From assembly GCA_025929455.1 (NCBI GenBank), contig JAICMB010000240.1, positions 1 through 5,784 on the forward strand: 5,784 nt of DNA, written 5' to 3'. The notes under the pieces are model-generated. The model made no database searches and was not told where the DNA came from. It saw nothing but the letters and a program-made list of their open reading frames with translations. The DNA comes from Bryobacteraceae bacterium. GTDB lineage: Bacteria > Acidobacteriota > Terriglobia > Bryobacterales > Bryobacteraceae. A program made the translations under genes and the position numbers. Below are positions 1 through 5,569 of this stretch, piece after piece. Numbering within the stretch: position 1 is the stretch's first letter; each line of letters begins with the position of its first letter.

Positions 1-1
1 C

Positions 2-70
2 ATGCGCCGCCTCAAAATCCTCGGCGTACTCTATCAGCCCGAAGCCGCCACCGAAGCCCGCATCGCATAG
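2..70 (+). CDS. C-terminal end of an unrecognised protein (partial, runs off left edge)
   Basis: An open frame enters from the left edge and ends at a TAG at 68-70. Its last residues read MRRLKILGVLYQPEAATEAR followed by Ile-Ala. Third codon positions are mostly G or C, as in the other genes here, and a hairpin begins five bases after the stop; both support a real gene end. The ATG at position 2 is probably internal. Too little is visible to name a family. Confidence 0.45.
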   Translation: MRRLKILGVLYQPEAATEARIA

Positions 71-75
71 ACAAA

Positions 76-100
76 GGGCAGCCAGTTTTGCTGGCTGCCC
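76..100. terminator. Perfect 10-bp hairpin, possible bidirectional terminator
   Basis: GGGCAGCCAG (76-85) and CTGGCTGCCC (91-100) are perfect inverse complements around a TTTTG loop. The hairpin lies just after the stop of the left-edge plus-strand gene. On the plus strand no T run follows. On the minus strand the stem is followed by TTTGT, which is more terminator-like and would suit transcripts leaving the kinase/receiver operon. Termination itself is inferred. Confidence 0.5.
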
Positions 101-141
101 CTCAGCGCCTTCAGCGCGCTCCAATTCATAAAAAACAATGT

Positions 142-228
142 AGGGCAGGCGTCCACGCCTGCGGCGGGTCTCCAGACCCGCCTCGTCCGCCGCCGCACGA
201 TCGCCCGGCGGGTTTTCGACCCTGCCCT
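142..228. repeat. Compound inverted-repeat element (REP/MITE-like)
   Basis: Three nested structures are visible. The outer arms AGGGCAGG (142-149) and CCTGCCCT (221-228) are perfect inverse complements. Inside are two back-to-back perfect hairpins with CC loops: an 8-bp stem at 145-162 and a 9-bp stem at 163-182. A third, imperfect stem pairs 207-213 with 219-226. The element fills the non-coding space just beyond the receiver-like gene's stop at 232. Elements of this style are scattered between genes in some acidobacteria and other large genomes. Mobility and copy number cannot be judged from one copy. Confidence 0.6.
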
Positions 229-231
229 CCT

Positions 232-708
232 TCACTTGCCATCCGGCCCGATCTGCTCTCTATTCTTCATCCAGTGATGCCAAGCTGAAGCCGCGCTCCA
301 CAGCACGTGCGACTCGCGGAGCGGCGGCGTCAGCAGATCGTATCCGCCCATATGGACCACATCGCCCCAGGGCATCTCGCCGTCCGCCGCGACAATCAGC
401 GCCGGCGCGTCGCGCACGTCCCCTATGGCGTGCGCGACATCCCGCCATGTTCCGTCCGGCAACACCTCATTCGTTACCACCACCGCTACCGCCCGGCTGC
501 CAATCGTCCGCGCGGCTTCGTCGCAATCCGCCGCGTGTACAACCTTCCAGTTCGGCGTATCGAACAGGCTGGCTAAATAGCCGCGCGGCAACGCGCCCTC
601 TCCCACAGTCAGAAAATCAATCTTGTTATAGCGCCGCTCGCGCTCTTGGTTGTCGAAAACACGCAGGCGACCGTTCGTGCGCAGTATTTCAGCAGTTGCG
701 TCCACCAT
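232..708 (-). CDS. Stand-alone receiver-like protein with degenerate phosphorylation site
   Basis: A 158-residue protein with the layout of a response-regulator receiver domain and no output domain. The first ~33 residues are a charged extension. Beta-1 is near FLTVGEG (32-38), beta-3 runs into VVVTNEVLPDGTW, beta-4 is near APALIVAAD, and beta-5 is in GGYDLLTPPL, followed by a helix ending SAWHHW. In the usual receiver pattern the phospho-acceptor Asp precedes 'xxLP'; here that residue is Asn. The conserved Thr/Ser after beta-4 is Ala, the conserved Lys before Pro in beta-5 is Pro, and the N-terminal acidic pair is reduced to one Glu. Classical phosphorylation therefore looks impossible. The ATG at 708 is supported by GGAGG seven bases upstream. 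It lies 58 nt downstream of the histidine kinase, almost certainly in one operon. Likely cytoplasmic, acting by protein contact (inferred). The family is clear; the biochemical role is unknown. Confidence 0.85.
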   Translation of the reverse strand: MVDATAEILRTNGRLRVFDNQERERRYNKIDFLTVGEGALPRGYLASLFDTPNWKVVHAADCDEAARTIGSRAVAVVVTNEVLPDGTWRDVAHAIGDVRDAPALIVAADGEMPWGDVVHMGGYDLLTPPLRESHVLWSAASAWHHWMKNREQIGPDGK

Positions 709-766
709 CGCATTACCTCCAGGATTCGTATATCTCAGGGCAATTCGGTGGCCACGCTGGGCGCGG

Positions 767-2287
767 TTAATTCGATCCGGAAAACGCCGAATGTGTGTCC
801 GTGCCGGACTGCTCAGCCGGCACGTCCGCGGCCGGAAGCGTGAAGTAGAAGATCGATCCGCTGCCTGGCCGCGACTCCACCCAGACGCGCCCGCCTTGCG
901 CGGAGACGATACGCTTTACGATCGCCAGCCCTATGCCGGTTCCGCTTCGTGTGCCCTGCGGCTGCAACCGCTCAAACAGACCGAAAACGCGCTCGCGATA
1001 TTCCGGCGCGATCCCGATCCCGTTATCCTCGACCGCAAACACCCAGACGTCGTCCTCCCGCCGCGCGAACACATGCACAATCGGTGTGTCCGTGCAGTAT
1101 TTCAGCGCGTTGCCGATGAGGTTCTGAAATACGCGCAGCAGTTGTGTTTCGTTCACGACAACCGTAGGCAGCGGATCCACCGCGACTTGAGCGCCGGTTT
1201 CCTGAATCTCGACCCGCAAATGCTGCAGCGCCAGCCCGGCGATGACGCCCGCGTCCGTGCACGTACGTGATGGCGTCGTCTGGCTGCTCACGAGCGCCAA
1301 CTCCAGCAGGTCTTCGATGATCTTGTTCATTCTAGCGATGCCGTCCAGCAACGCGCCGGATAGCCGCTCGCGATCCTCGATCACCTCCGGATTCGCGAGA
1401 CGGCGCGTGTAATCGCCGATCATGCGCAGCGGTGCTCGGAGATCGTGACTGACTGCATACGCGAACCGTTTCAGATCCTCGTTGGAGCGCGCCAACTCCG
1501 CCGTGCGCCGTTCCAGTTCCGCTTCTGTGCGCCGCATGTCCGTTACGTCCAGCATGGCCCCGGTGACGTGCACGCCCGCGCCCTTGTCGTCGCGCGCAAT
1601 CGAAGCCCGGTCGTAAACGCTCGCCCAGGATTCGTCTGCACGCTGCATGCGGTACTCCGCCCGCCAAGTCGTCGCATCTCCTTCAATTGCTTTGATGAAG
1701 CTCGCCTGCACGCGCCCGCGGTCGTCGGGATGGATGTGATCGAACCACCATTCGAGTGATGAATCGGTCGGACGGCGGCCGAACTGCTTTGCGTACAAGG
1801 CGTCCCACGAACCCGTGTGCGCCTGTGGCTCCATTTCCCAAATCGCCTCTTCCGCCGTTTCGACCGCCATGCGGAAACGTTCGTTGGCGGTTTCGAGTTC
1901 GCGTCCGCGGTCGAGCAATAAAGTGTTGGCGTTTTTCAGGCGGCCATGGAGCCGGTGCAATTTCTCAACGATGATGCTCAAGAGCACGCCGAGGATGGCG
2001 AACGATGCCAGCATGGTCGAGTCGCCGGCGGCATCGTGTGTGAACAGCGTGTAACGGGGTTCGACGAACAGGTAATCGGCGGCCATTACACTCAGCACTG
2101 TTGCAGCAATGCCGGAGCGCAGGTCGCCGTACAGCGCCGCGACCATGACGGCAAATGCCGAAAAGAGGAACGGGCTCTTGTCGTGCGCGATTGGGTCTAC
2201 CGCGAACCGCGCCAGGACCGCGCCCGCCACTGCCAGCACGGCCATGCCATATGCATGCACCGCTCGTGCGTTCTTAATGCTGTACAT
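767..2287 (-). CDS. Membrane sensor histidine kinase (DUF4118-PAS-HisKA-HATPase)
   Basis: A two-component sensor kinase of 506 residues from the chosen start. The N-terminal ~110 residues contain four hydrophobic stretches (about 12-30, 40-56, 59-74, 90-108) and resemble the KdpD-type DUF4118 membrane module. A short coiled linker precedes a PAS fold (about 135-254; WWFDHIHPDD and ITGAMLDVTD-like landmarks). The HisKA helix has FAYAVSHDLRAPLR with the phospho-accepting His at 281. The ATP-binding domain has the N box NLIGNALKY, G1 box VEDNGIGIAP and G2 box SGTGIGLAIVK, all intact, so it should be active. A longer frame could begin at TTG 2293, but GGGGAG lies directly against that codon and six bases before the ATG at 2287, so ATG 2287 is preferred. 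The sensed signal is unknown. It is the first gene of an operon with the degenerate receiver-like protein downstream, which may be its partner. Confidence 0.93.
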   Translation of the reverse strand: MYSIKNARAVHAYGMAVLAVAGAVLARFAVDPIAHDKSPFLFSAFAVMVAALYGDLRSGIAATVLSVMAADYLFVEPRYTLFTHDAAGDSTMLASFAILGVLLSIIVEKLHRLHGRLKNANTLLLDRGRELETANERFRMAVETAEEAIWEMEPQAHTGSWDALYAKQFGRRPTDSSLEWWFDHIHPDDRGRVQASFIKAIEGDATTWRAEYRMQRADESWASVYDRASIARDDKGAGVHVTGAMLDVTDMRRTEAELERRTAELARSNEDLKRFAYAVSHDLRAPLRMIGDYTRRLANPEVIEDRERLSGALLDGIARMNKIIEDLLELALVSSQTTPSRTCTDAGVIAGLALQHLRVEIQETGAQVAVDPLPTVVVNETQLLRVFQNLIGNALKYCTDTPIVHVFARREDDVWVFAVEDNGIGIAPEYRERVFGLFERLQPQGTRSGTGIGLAIVKRIVSAQGGRVWVESRPGSGSIFYFTLPAADVPAEQSGTDTHSAFSGSN

Positions 2288-2316
2288 CCTCAACTCCCCG
2301 CCGATTTGAACAAGAA

Positions 2317-2322
2317 AGTATA
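2317..2322 (-). promoter_or_regulatory. Candidate -10 box for the histidine kinase operon
   Basis: On the minus strand TATACT lies about 30 bases upstream of the kinase ATG at 2287, giving a leader of roughly 20 nt that contains the GGGGAG ribosome site. No good -35 hexamer is visible at 16-18 bases upstream, so this may need an activator or another sigma factor, or be coincidental. Confidence 0.3.
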
Positions 2323-2392
2323 TCGCACGGGGAATCAGGTGGGATGTGTACGACAGCCCGCCGCGCCCTCCGAGCGATCGGTTCGCGTAGCG

Positions 2393-2413
2393 CGCCGGCA
2401 GGTCGGACCGGCG
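2393..2413. repeat. GC-rich inverted repeat upstream of the kinase operon
   Basis: CGCCGG (2393-2398) and CCGGCG (2408-2413) pair around nine bases that themselves include GGTC/GACC symmetry. It sits about 70 bp upstream of the candidate -10 of the kinase. It could be a regulator site or merely a product of GC-rich composition. Confidence 0.25.
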
Positions 2414-2469
2414 GCTGCCTGATCGCGCCCGCCCGCCGCTTCCGCATTAAAGAACTCTACCGTAAAGGA

Positions 2470-2488
2470 GGGGCGCAGTTTACGCCCC
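2470..2488 (-). terminator. Candidate terminator of the HPF-type gene
   Basis: Read on the minus strand, GGGGCG and CGCCCC form a 6-bp stem (7 with a T-G pair) around a short A-rich loop, 14 bases after the HPF stop at 2503. It is followed by TCCTTTAC, a weak T-rich tail. Position and shape suit an intrinsic terminator separating this gene from the kinase operon. Confidence 0.5.
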
Positions 2489-2502
2489 ACGGGTTACATG
2501 CG

Positions 2503-2862
2503 CTACGCCGCTTCCGGAAACGCTGCCGTGCGCAAGCTCGCGCGGTCTCTGCGCGTGGCCGGCCGCAGCCGCTGCACCTTTCTGCCGACACGATAAGCGA
2601 GGCGGCGCACCGCCCGGTTCACCATCGGGATGATGCGGTCCCCCTTCTCAACGATGACGACCGGCTCGCTCCGGCGCAATACGGCTGTGAGCTGGCAAAT
2701 CTTGTCCACGCCGCCCTTGGGTCCGTTCAGGTCCGCTATGTAAACGTCAATGCTTTTCGCGTGACCATCGAAGCGGTCCAGGCCGAAAGAGATGCTGCGC
2801 TCGATTTTCGCTTGCAGGGCCGCGGTCCATTTCACATCGTGCACACGAACAGATATGTTCAT
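2503..2862 (-). CDS. Short HPF/RaiA-family ribosome hibernation factor
   Basis: A 119-residue protein beginning MNISVRVHDVKWTAALQAKI, with the HPF/RaiA beta-alpha-beta-beta-beta-alpha pattern. Landmarks are helix 1 at about 12-31, strands around SIDVYIADLNG (37-47), KICQLTAVLRR (54-64) and PVVIVEKGD (67-75), and helix 2 at DRIIPMVNRAVRRLAYRVGR. Members bind the 30S decoding region and keep ribosomes inactive in stationary phase or stress. The C-terminal tail (from about 95) is strongly basic, which fits rRNA contact. It lacks the C-terminal dimerisation domain of long HPF, so it is the short type. The frame is open 38 codons further upstream, but AGGAGG six bases before the ATG at 2862 and the family N-terminus fix this start. 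It is divergent from the DksA-like gene at 3067. HPF and RaiA (YfiA) cannot be told apart here, so no symbol is given. Confidence 0.88.
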   Translation of the reverse strand: MNISVRVHDVKWTAALQAKIERSISFGLDRFDGHAKSIDVYIADLNGPKGGVDKICQLTAVLRRSEPVVIVEKGDRIIPMVNRAVRRLAYRVGRKVQRLRPATRRDRASLRTAAFPEAA

Positions 2863-2887
2863 GAATAACCTCCTGGTAAAGTACACC

Positions 2888-2893
2888 GATATA
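2888..2893 (-). promoter_or_regulatory. Weak candidate -10 box for the HPF-type gene
   Basis: The minus strand has TATATC about 25 bases before the ATG at 2862, with TTGCGG 19 bases further upstream as a poor -35. The match is weak; it is listed because position and leader length are reasonable. Confidence 0.22.
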
Positions 2894-2969
2894 GATGCAA
2901 TCGCCGCGCCATCCGCAATCACGCTACAGCACATAACGCGCCGTGTGCGTCGGTCGCGTTGCCCCAAAG

Positions 2970-2985
2970 GGCACACCAGTGTGCC
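2970..2985. repeat. Perfect palindrome between the divergent HPF and DksA-like genes
   Basis: GGCACAC (2970-2976) and GTGTGCC (2979-2985) are perfect inverse complements separated by CA. The palindrome lies in the 204-bp interval between two divergent genes, about 107 bp from the HPF start and 82 bp from the DksA-like start. A dimeric regulator's operator is one reading; a transcript hairpin is another. Confidence 0.45.
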
Positions 2986-3055
2986 GTCGCGGCCACCGCG
3001 CGCGCCGAAATCCAGCGCCCAAGCACTCCTTCATCATGGCCGCGCAATTGCTCTT

Positions 3056-3061
3056 GATACT
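3056..3061 (+). promoter_or_regulatory. Weak -10-like hexamer abutting the DksA-like start
   Basis: GATACT ends five bases before the ATG at 3067, and the preceding TTG gives a partial extended -10. If used, transcription would begin at or next to the A of the start codon, matching the absence of a ribosome site. No convincing -35 is present. Confidence 0.22.
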
Positions 3062-3066
3062 GCGCT

Positions 3067-3444
3067 ATGAAGCACGCGCTATCTCGTATTGATCTACAGG
3101 ACTTCCGCACCACTCTCTTGAGCGAGCGTGCGCGCCTGATTAGCGGCCGGCCCTCCGAACTGGAAATCGTATCCGCCACCGCATCCGCCGTCGAAGATCA
3201 AGGTCCCTTGCCGCACGACCAGTTTGTCGCGTTGCGCAAGAGCCAACTCGACGGCCGCAAGCTGAAACTGATCGACGCCGCGCTCGCGCGTATCGATCGA
3301 GGCGAGTTTGGTGTGTGCCAGGAATGTGACGGGCGCATTCCGCCCAAGCGTCTCCTCGTGATCCCCTGGGCCGCTTACGGCGTGCCCTGCCAGGAGCAAC
3401 TGGACACCGCCGGCGAGGCGCCCGAACTGCTGCTCACGGCGTAA
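3067..3444 (+). CDS. DksA/TraR-like protein with incomplete zinc finger
   Basis: A 125-residue protein with a DksA/TraR-type C-terminus. A helix with LDGRKLKLIDAALARIDRGE (61-80) leads into FGVCQECDGRIPPKRLLVIP (81-100) and then WAAYGVPCQEQ. DksA-family proteins enter the RNA polymerase secondary channel and modulate initiation, often with ppGpp. In the normal finger four Cys bind zinc. Here C84, C87 and C108 are present, but the third Cys position is Gly105 (codon GGC, one base from TGC). The coiled-coil tip has no clear DxxDxA motif as in E. coli DksA, so activity may differ. An in-frame TGA at 3055-3057 rules out an upstream start. No Shine-Dalgarno is visible before the ATG at 3067. The next gene's GTG follows 9 bases after this stop, suggesting co-transcription. 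DksA-like membership is firm; function as a transcription regulator is inferred. Confidence 0.85.
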   Translation: MKHALSRIDLQDFRTTLLSERARLISGRPSELEIVSATASAVEDQGPLPHDQFVALRKSQLDGRKLKLIDAALARIDRGEFGVCQECDGRIPPKRLLVIPWAAYGVPCQEQLDTAGEAPELLLTA

Positions 3445-3453
3445 AATGATGCC

Positions 3454-4008
3454 GTGAAGCGGGTCTCGTGTCTACTGCTCGTTGCGTCACAACTGACGGG
3501 CGAGGTGATGTAGAACAACGTCGGCGCCGGCGCATACGGCGTGGCACAACGGGTCGGCATTCAAACTAACAAGAACACTCTGGAATGCGCGGTGGCGCTG
3601 AGAGCGTATACGACGTTTACGCTCACATCCATCGCGCTTCCGCTGTCCGTTGCGAACCCACCCGGCAGCATCACGGTTGCGCTAACCGCCGACGCCGGCG
3701 GTGCGCCCGGCAGAACCATCGAAAGCTTCGCGATGACAAATATCACGTCCACCAAGCCGGCGATCTACACCGTCATTTCGATCCAACACCCAATGCTCGA
3801 GAGCTACAGGCAGTATTGGATCGTCGTTAGGTCAACAAATGCCGCGCAAATAACGTGGTTCAATACGCTCGACAGTGGGTCATCGCACGCGCGCCTCGAG
3901 GCGCATCGATCGGATAGTGAACCGTGGTCCGTCATTGCAGACCCGTATGTGCCCGGCGTCATCGTTTCCGGTCATGCCGCAACGGGCCGGAATCTCGCGC
4001 TGAAGTGA
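3454..4008 (+). pseudogene. Secreted choice-of-anchor-type protein gene with in-frame TAG
   Basis: From GTG 3454 the frame reads MKRVSCLLLVASQLTGEVM, a short secretion-signal-like segment, then TAG (3511-3513), then continues without a break in the same frame as NNVGAGAYGVAQRVGIQTN to the TGA at 4006-4008. The downstream 165 residues are beta-rich with segments YTTFTLTSIALPLSV, GSITVALTADAGGAPGRTIE and YRQYWIVVR. They resemble bacterial secreted proteins with choice-of-anchor R-type domains, where such a domain usually starts just after the signal with a 'V-Y-N/D-N' pattern. The TAG sits exactly where that Tyr would be, so a TAC or TAT to TAG change is the simplest explanation. A GTG at 3541 could start a leaderless-signal fragment but has no ribosome site and would lack secretion. 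The gene begins 9 nt after the DksA-like stop, and its 3' end overlaps the tryptophanase 3' end by 37 nt. Family assignment is moderate; the stop codon is directly seen. Confidence 0.65.
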
Positions 4009-5324
4009 CGCAGGAAGGGAGGCTGGCTCACGATTTCGAAACCTCCGATTTCATCGCGGCGCGCGTACACCTCCAGAATCGCTTCGACGAGGTAATCGAT
4101 ATGACTCTGCGTGTACACGCGCCGTGGAATCGCGAGTCGCAGCAGTTCGTTGCGCGCGTGCTCGCCAAACATAACCGAACCGATTTCCACGCTGCGCACG
4201 CCGGCGTGACGGTACAGCTCAACCGCCAGCGCCTGCGCCGGAAATTCTTGACGCGGAATGTGCGGCAGCATGCGTCCGGCATCGATATAGATGGCGTGCC
4301 CGCCCGGCGGCTCCACGATCGGCACACCTGCATCGGCGATATGCCGCCCCAGGTATGCCGTCGAAGCAATGCGATATTCGAGATACTCCGGCTGCAGCAC
4401 TTCCTCGAGTCCGACGGCAATCGCTTCGAGATCGCGCCCGGCCAAGCCGCCGTACGTCGGAAAGCCTTCGGTCAGGATCAACAGGTTGGTCTCCTGCTCC
4501 GCGATGCGGTCGTCGTTCGTGCAGAGTAGGCCGCCAATGTTGGCGAATGCGTCCTTCTTCGCCGAGAACGTACAACCGTCCGCGAGCGAAAACATTTTCT
4601 GCGCAATCTGCTTCGGCGTCCAATCGGCGTATCCCGGTTCGTCCTGCTTGATGAACCACGCGTTTTCGGCGAACCGGCAGGCATCGAGGTAAAACGGAAT
4701 GCCATGCCGTCGCGTGATCTCGCGCACCGCTTCGATGTTCGCCATCGAAACGGGCTGCCCGCCGCCGGAGTTGTTCGTGATGGTCAGCATCACCAGCGGA
4801 ATACGTGCCGCGCCCTCGCGTGCGATGAGCTGCTCTAGAGCGGCGACCTCCATGTTGCCTTTGAACGGCACGCGGCTTTGCGTATCGGCGGCCTCGTGGC
4901 ACGGCAGGTCCACCGCTTGAGCACCATGAAACTCGATGTTGGCGCGTGTCGTGTCGAAATGCGTGTTGTTGGGCACAATGTCCCCCGCCTTGCACAGCAC
5001 CGTGAAGAGAATGCGCTCCGCCGCGCGACCCTGGTGCGCAGGGATGATGTGCCGGAATCCCATCAGATCGCCCGCCACCGCGCGCAGCCGGTAGAAACTT
5101 GCGCTACCCGCGTACGATTCGTCGGCGCGCATCACCGCCGCCCATTGTTCGGTGGACATGGCGCTGGTGCCCGAATCGGTCAGCAGATCGAGCAGAATAT
5201 CGCTCGCGCGCAGCAGGAACAGGTTGTACCCGGCCGCGGCGAGAAGCTGTTCGCGCTCATCGCGCGTGGTGTACCGTAGCGGCTCCACGCTCTTGATCCG
5301 GAACGGCTCGATGATGGTGCGCAC
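3972..5324 (-). CDS. tnaA: Tryptophanase (tryptophan indole-lyase), PLP-dependent
   Basis: A 450-residue beta-eliminating lyase that would convert L-tryptophan to indole, pyruvate and ammonia in the cytoplasm. Conserved features in this numbering are EPFRIKSVEP (6-15), Tyr71 in DESYAGS, HQGR (97-100), Asp214 and Arg217 in LDACRFAEN (PLP pyridine contact), the Schiff-base Lys257 in SAKKDA, and IPRR near 401 for the substrate carboxylate. The relative tyrosine phenol-lyase (TPL) is distinguished by Thr124, Arg381 and a Phe near the C-terminus. Here these are Asp124, Ile381 and His440 (LRHF), all the tryptophanase type. The frame is open back to 5543, but GTG at 5324 places EPF at residues 6-8 exactly as in TPL and keeps the numbering aligned to 381, so it is preferred. 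GTG at 5345 is an alternative. There is no strong ribosome site. Oddities are Ala96 and Ala101 where E. coli TnaA and TPL have Thr and Gly. No permease or leader peptide was recognised next to it. Confidence 0.88.
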   Translation of the reverse strand: MRTIIEPFRIKSVEPLRYTTRDEREQLLAAAGYNLFLLRASDILLDLLTDSGTSAMSTEQWAAVMRADESYAGSASFYRLRAVAGDLMGFRHIIPAHQGRAAERILFTVLCKAGDIVPNNTHFDTTRANIEFHGAQAVDLPCHEAADTQSRVPFKGNMEVAALEQLIAREGAARIPLVMLTITNNSGGGQPVSMANIEAVREITRRHGIPFYLDACRFAENAWFIKQDEPGYADWTPKQIAQKMFSLADGCTFSAKKDAFANIGGLLCTNDDRIAEQETNLLILTEGFPTYGGLAGRDLEAIAVGLEEVLQPEYLEYRIASTAYLGRHIADAGVPIVEPPGGHAIYIDAGRMLPHIPRQEFPAQALAVELYRHAGVRSVEIGSVMFGEHARNELLRLAIPRRVYTQSHIDYLVEAILEVYARRDEIGGFEIVSQPPFLRHFSARFRPVAA

Positions 5325-5456
5325 GAGCCCAGGGTAGCCAAGCACCGCCCGGCCCCGGCTGAAATTCGTGCAAGTGCCGGCGAATCGCTTTGCGCCGAGA
5401 GAGCGGCTGCCTACGAGCAGAGCCAAGGCACGCGCGCGAGGTGTCTCACTGCGACC

Positions 5457-5569
5457 GGCAAATACCGCAAAATCCCGAACACAAAAGAAGACAACTGGGT
5501 GTGGTCGCCGCAAGGTGCGATCAACATGGACATTCCGAAACATGGGGCCGCGTTCGCTTCGTCAATTGA
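5457..5569 (+). pseudogene. 3' remnant of a CBM9-like carbohydrate-binding protein gene
   Basis: On the plus strand, frame 5457 onward reads GKYRKIPNTKEDNWVWSPQG then AINMDIPK. This closely resembles the C-terminal signature of CBM9-like (carbohydrate-binding family 9-like) proteins, which typically end with a pattern like NWVWSPQGxxxMHxPExWGxxxF. After Lys (5538-5540) only two bases remain before the frame that reads WGRVRFVN and a TGA at 5567-5569, the expected ending. One base therefore appears to have been lost at 5541-5542, and the usual His of MHxPE is Asp. Upstream of about 5440 no matching sequence is recognised in any plus frame, so the rest of the gene is missing. The fragment occupies the interval upstream of tryptophanase and its stop overlaps the transglycosylase stop on the other strand. 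It is called by pattern memory, not by a search. Confidence 0.6.

Noticed and set aside
650..1270. Long plus-strand open frame opposite the kinase and receiver genes
   Set aside because: It is a shadow of GC-rich codons; the minus-strand frames carry clear conserved domains.
2288..2293. TTG start for the histidine kinase two codons upstream of the ATG
   Set aside because: The GGGGAG ribosome site lies directly against the TTG, leaving no spacing, but is six bases from the ATG at 2287.
2863..2976. N-terminal extension of the HPF-type protein by 38 residues
   Set aside because: The extension does not resemble the family, and AGGAGG is ideally placed before ATG 2862.
3541..4008. Intact cytoplasmic protein starting at GTG 3541
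   Set aside because: There is no ribosome site, and the same frame continues upstream through TAG to a signal-like sequence, so a broken secreted protein is the better reading.
4219..4995. 258-codon minus-strand frame inside tryptophanase
   Set aside because: It is Arg/Gly-rich shadow translation in another frame of a well-conserved enzyme gene.
5325..5456. tnaC-like leader peptide or attenuator upstream of tryptophanase
   Set aside because: No short Trp-containing frame with a ribosome site and no clear terminator hairpin was seen.
5325..5543. 73-residue N-terminal extension of tryptophanase
   Set aside because: It runs antisense through the CBM9-like remnant, has no family similarity, and the family N-terminus fits GTG 5324.
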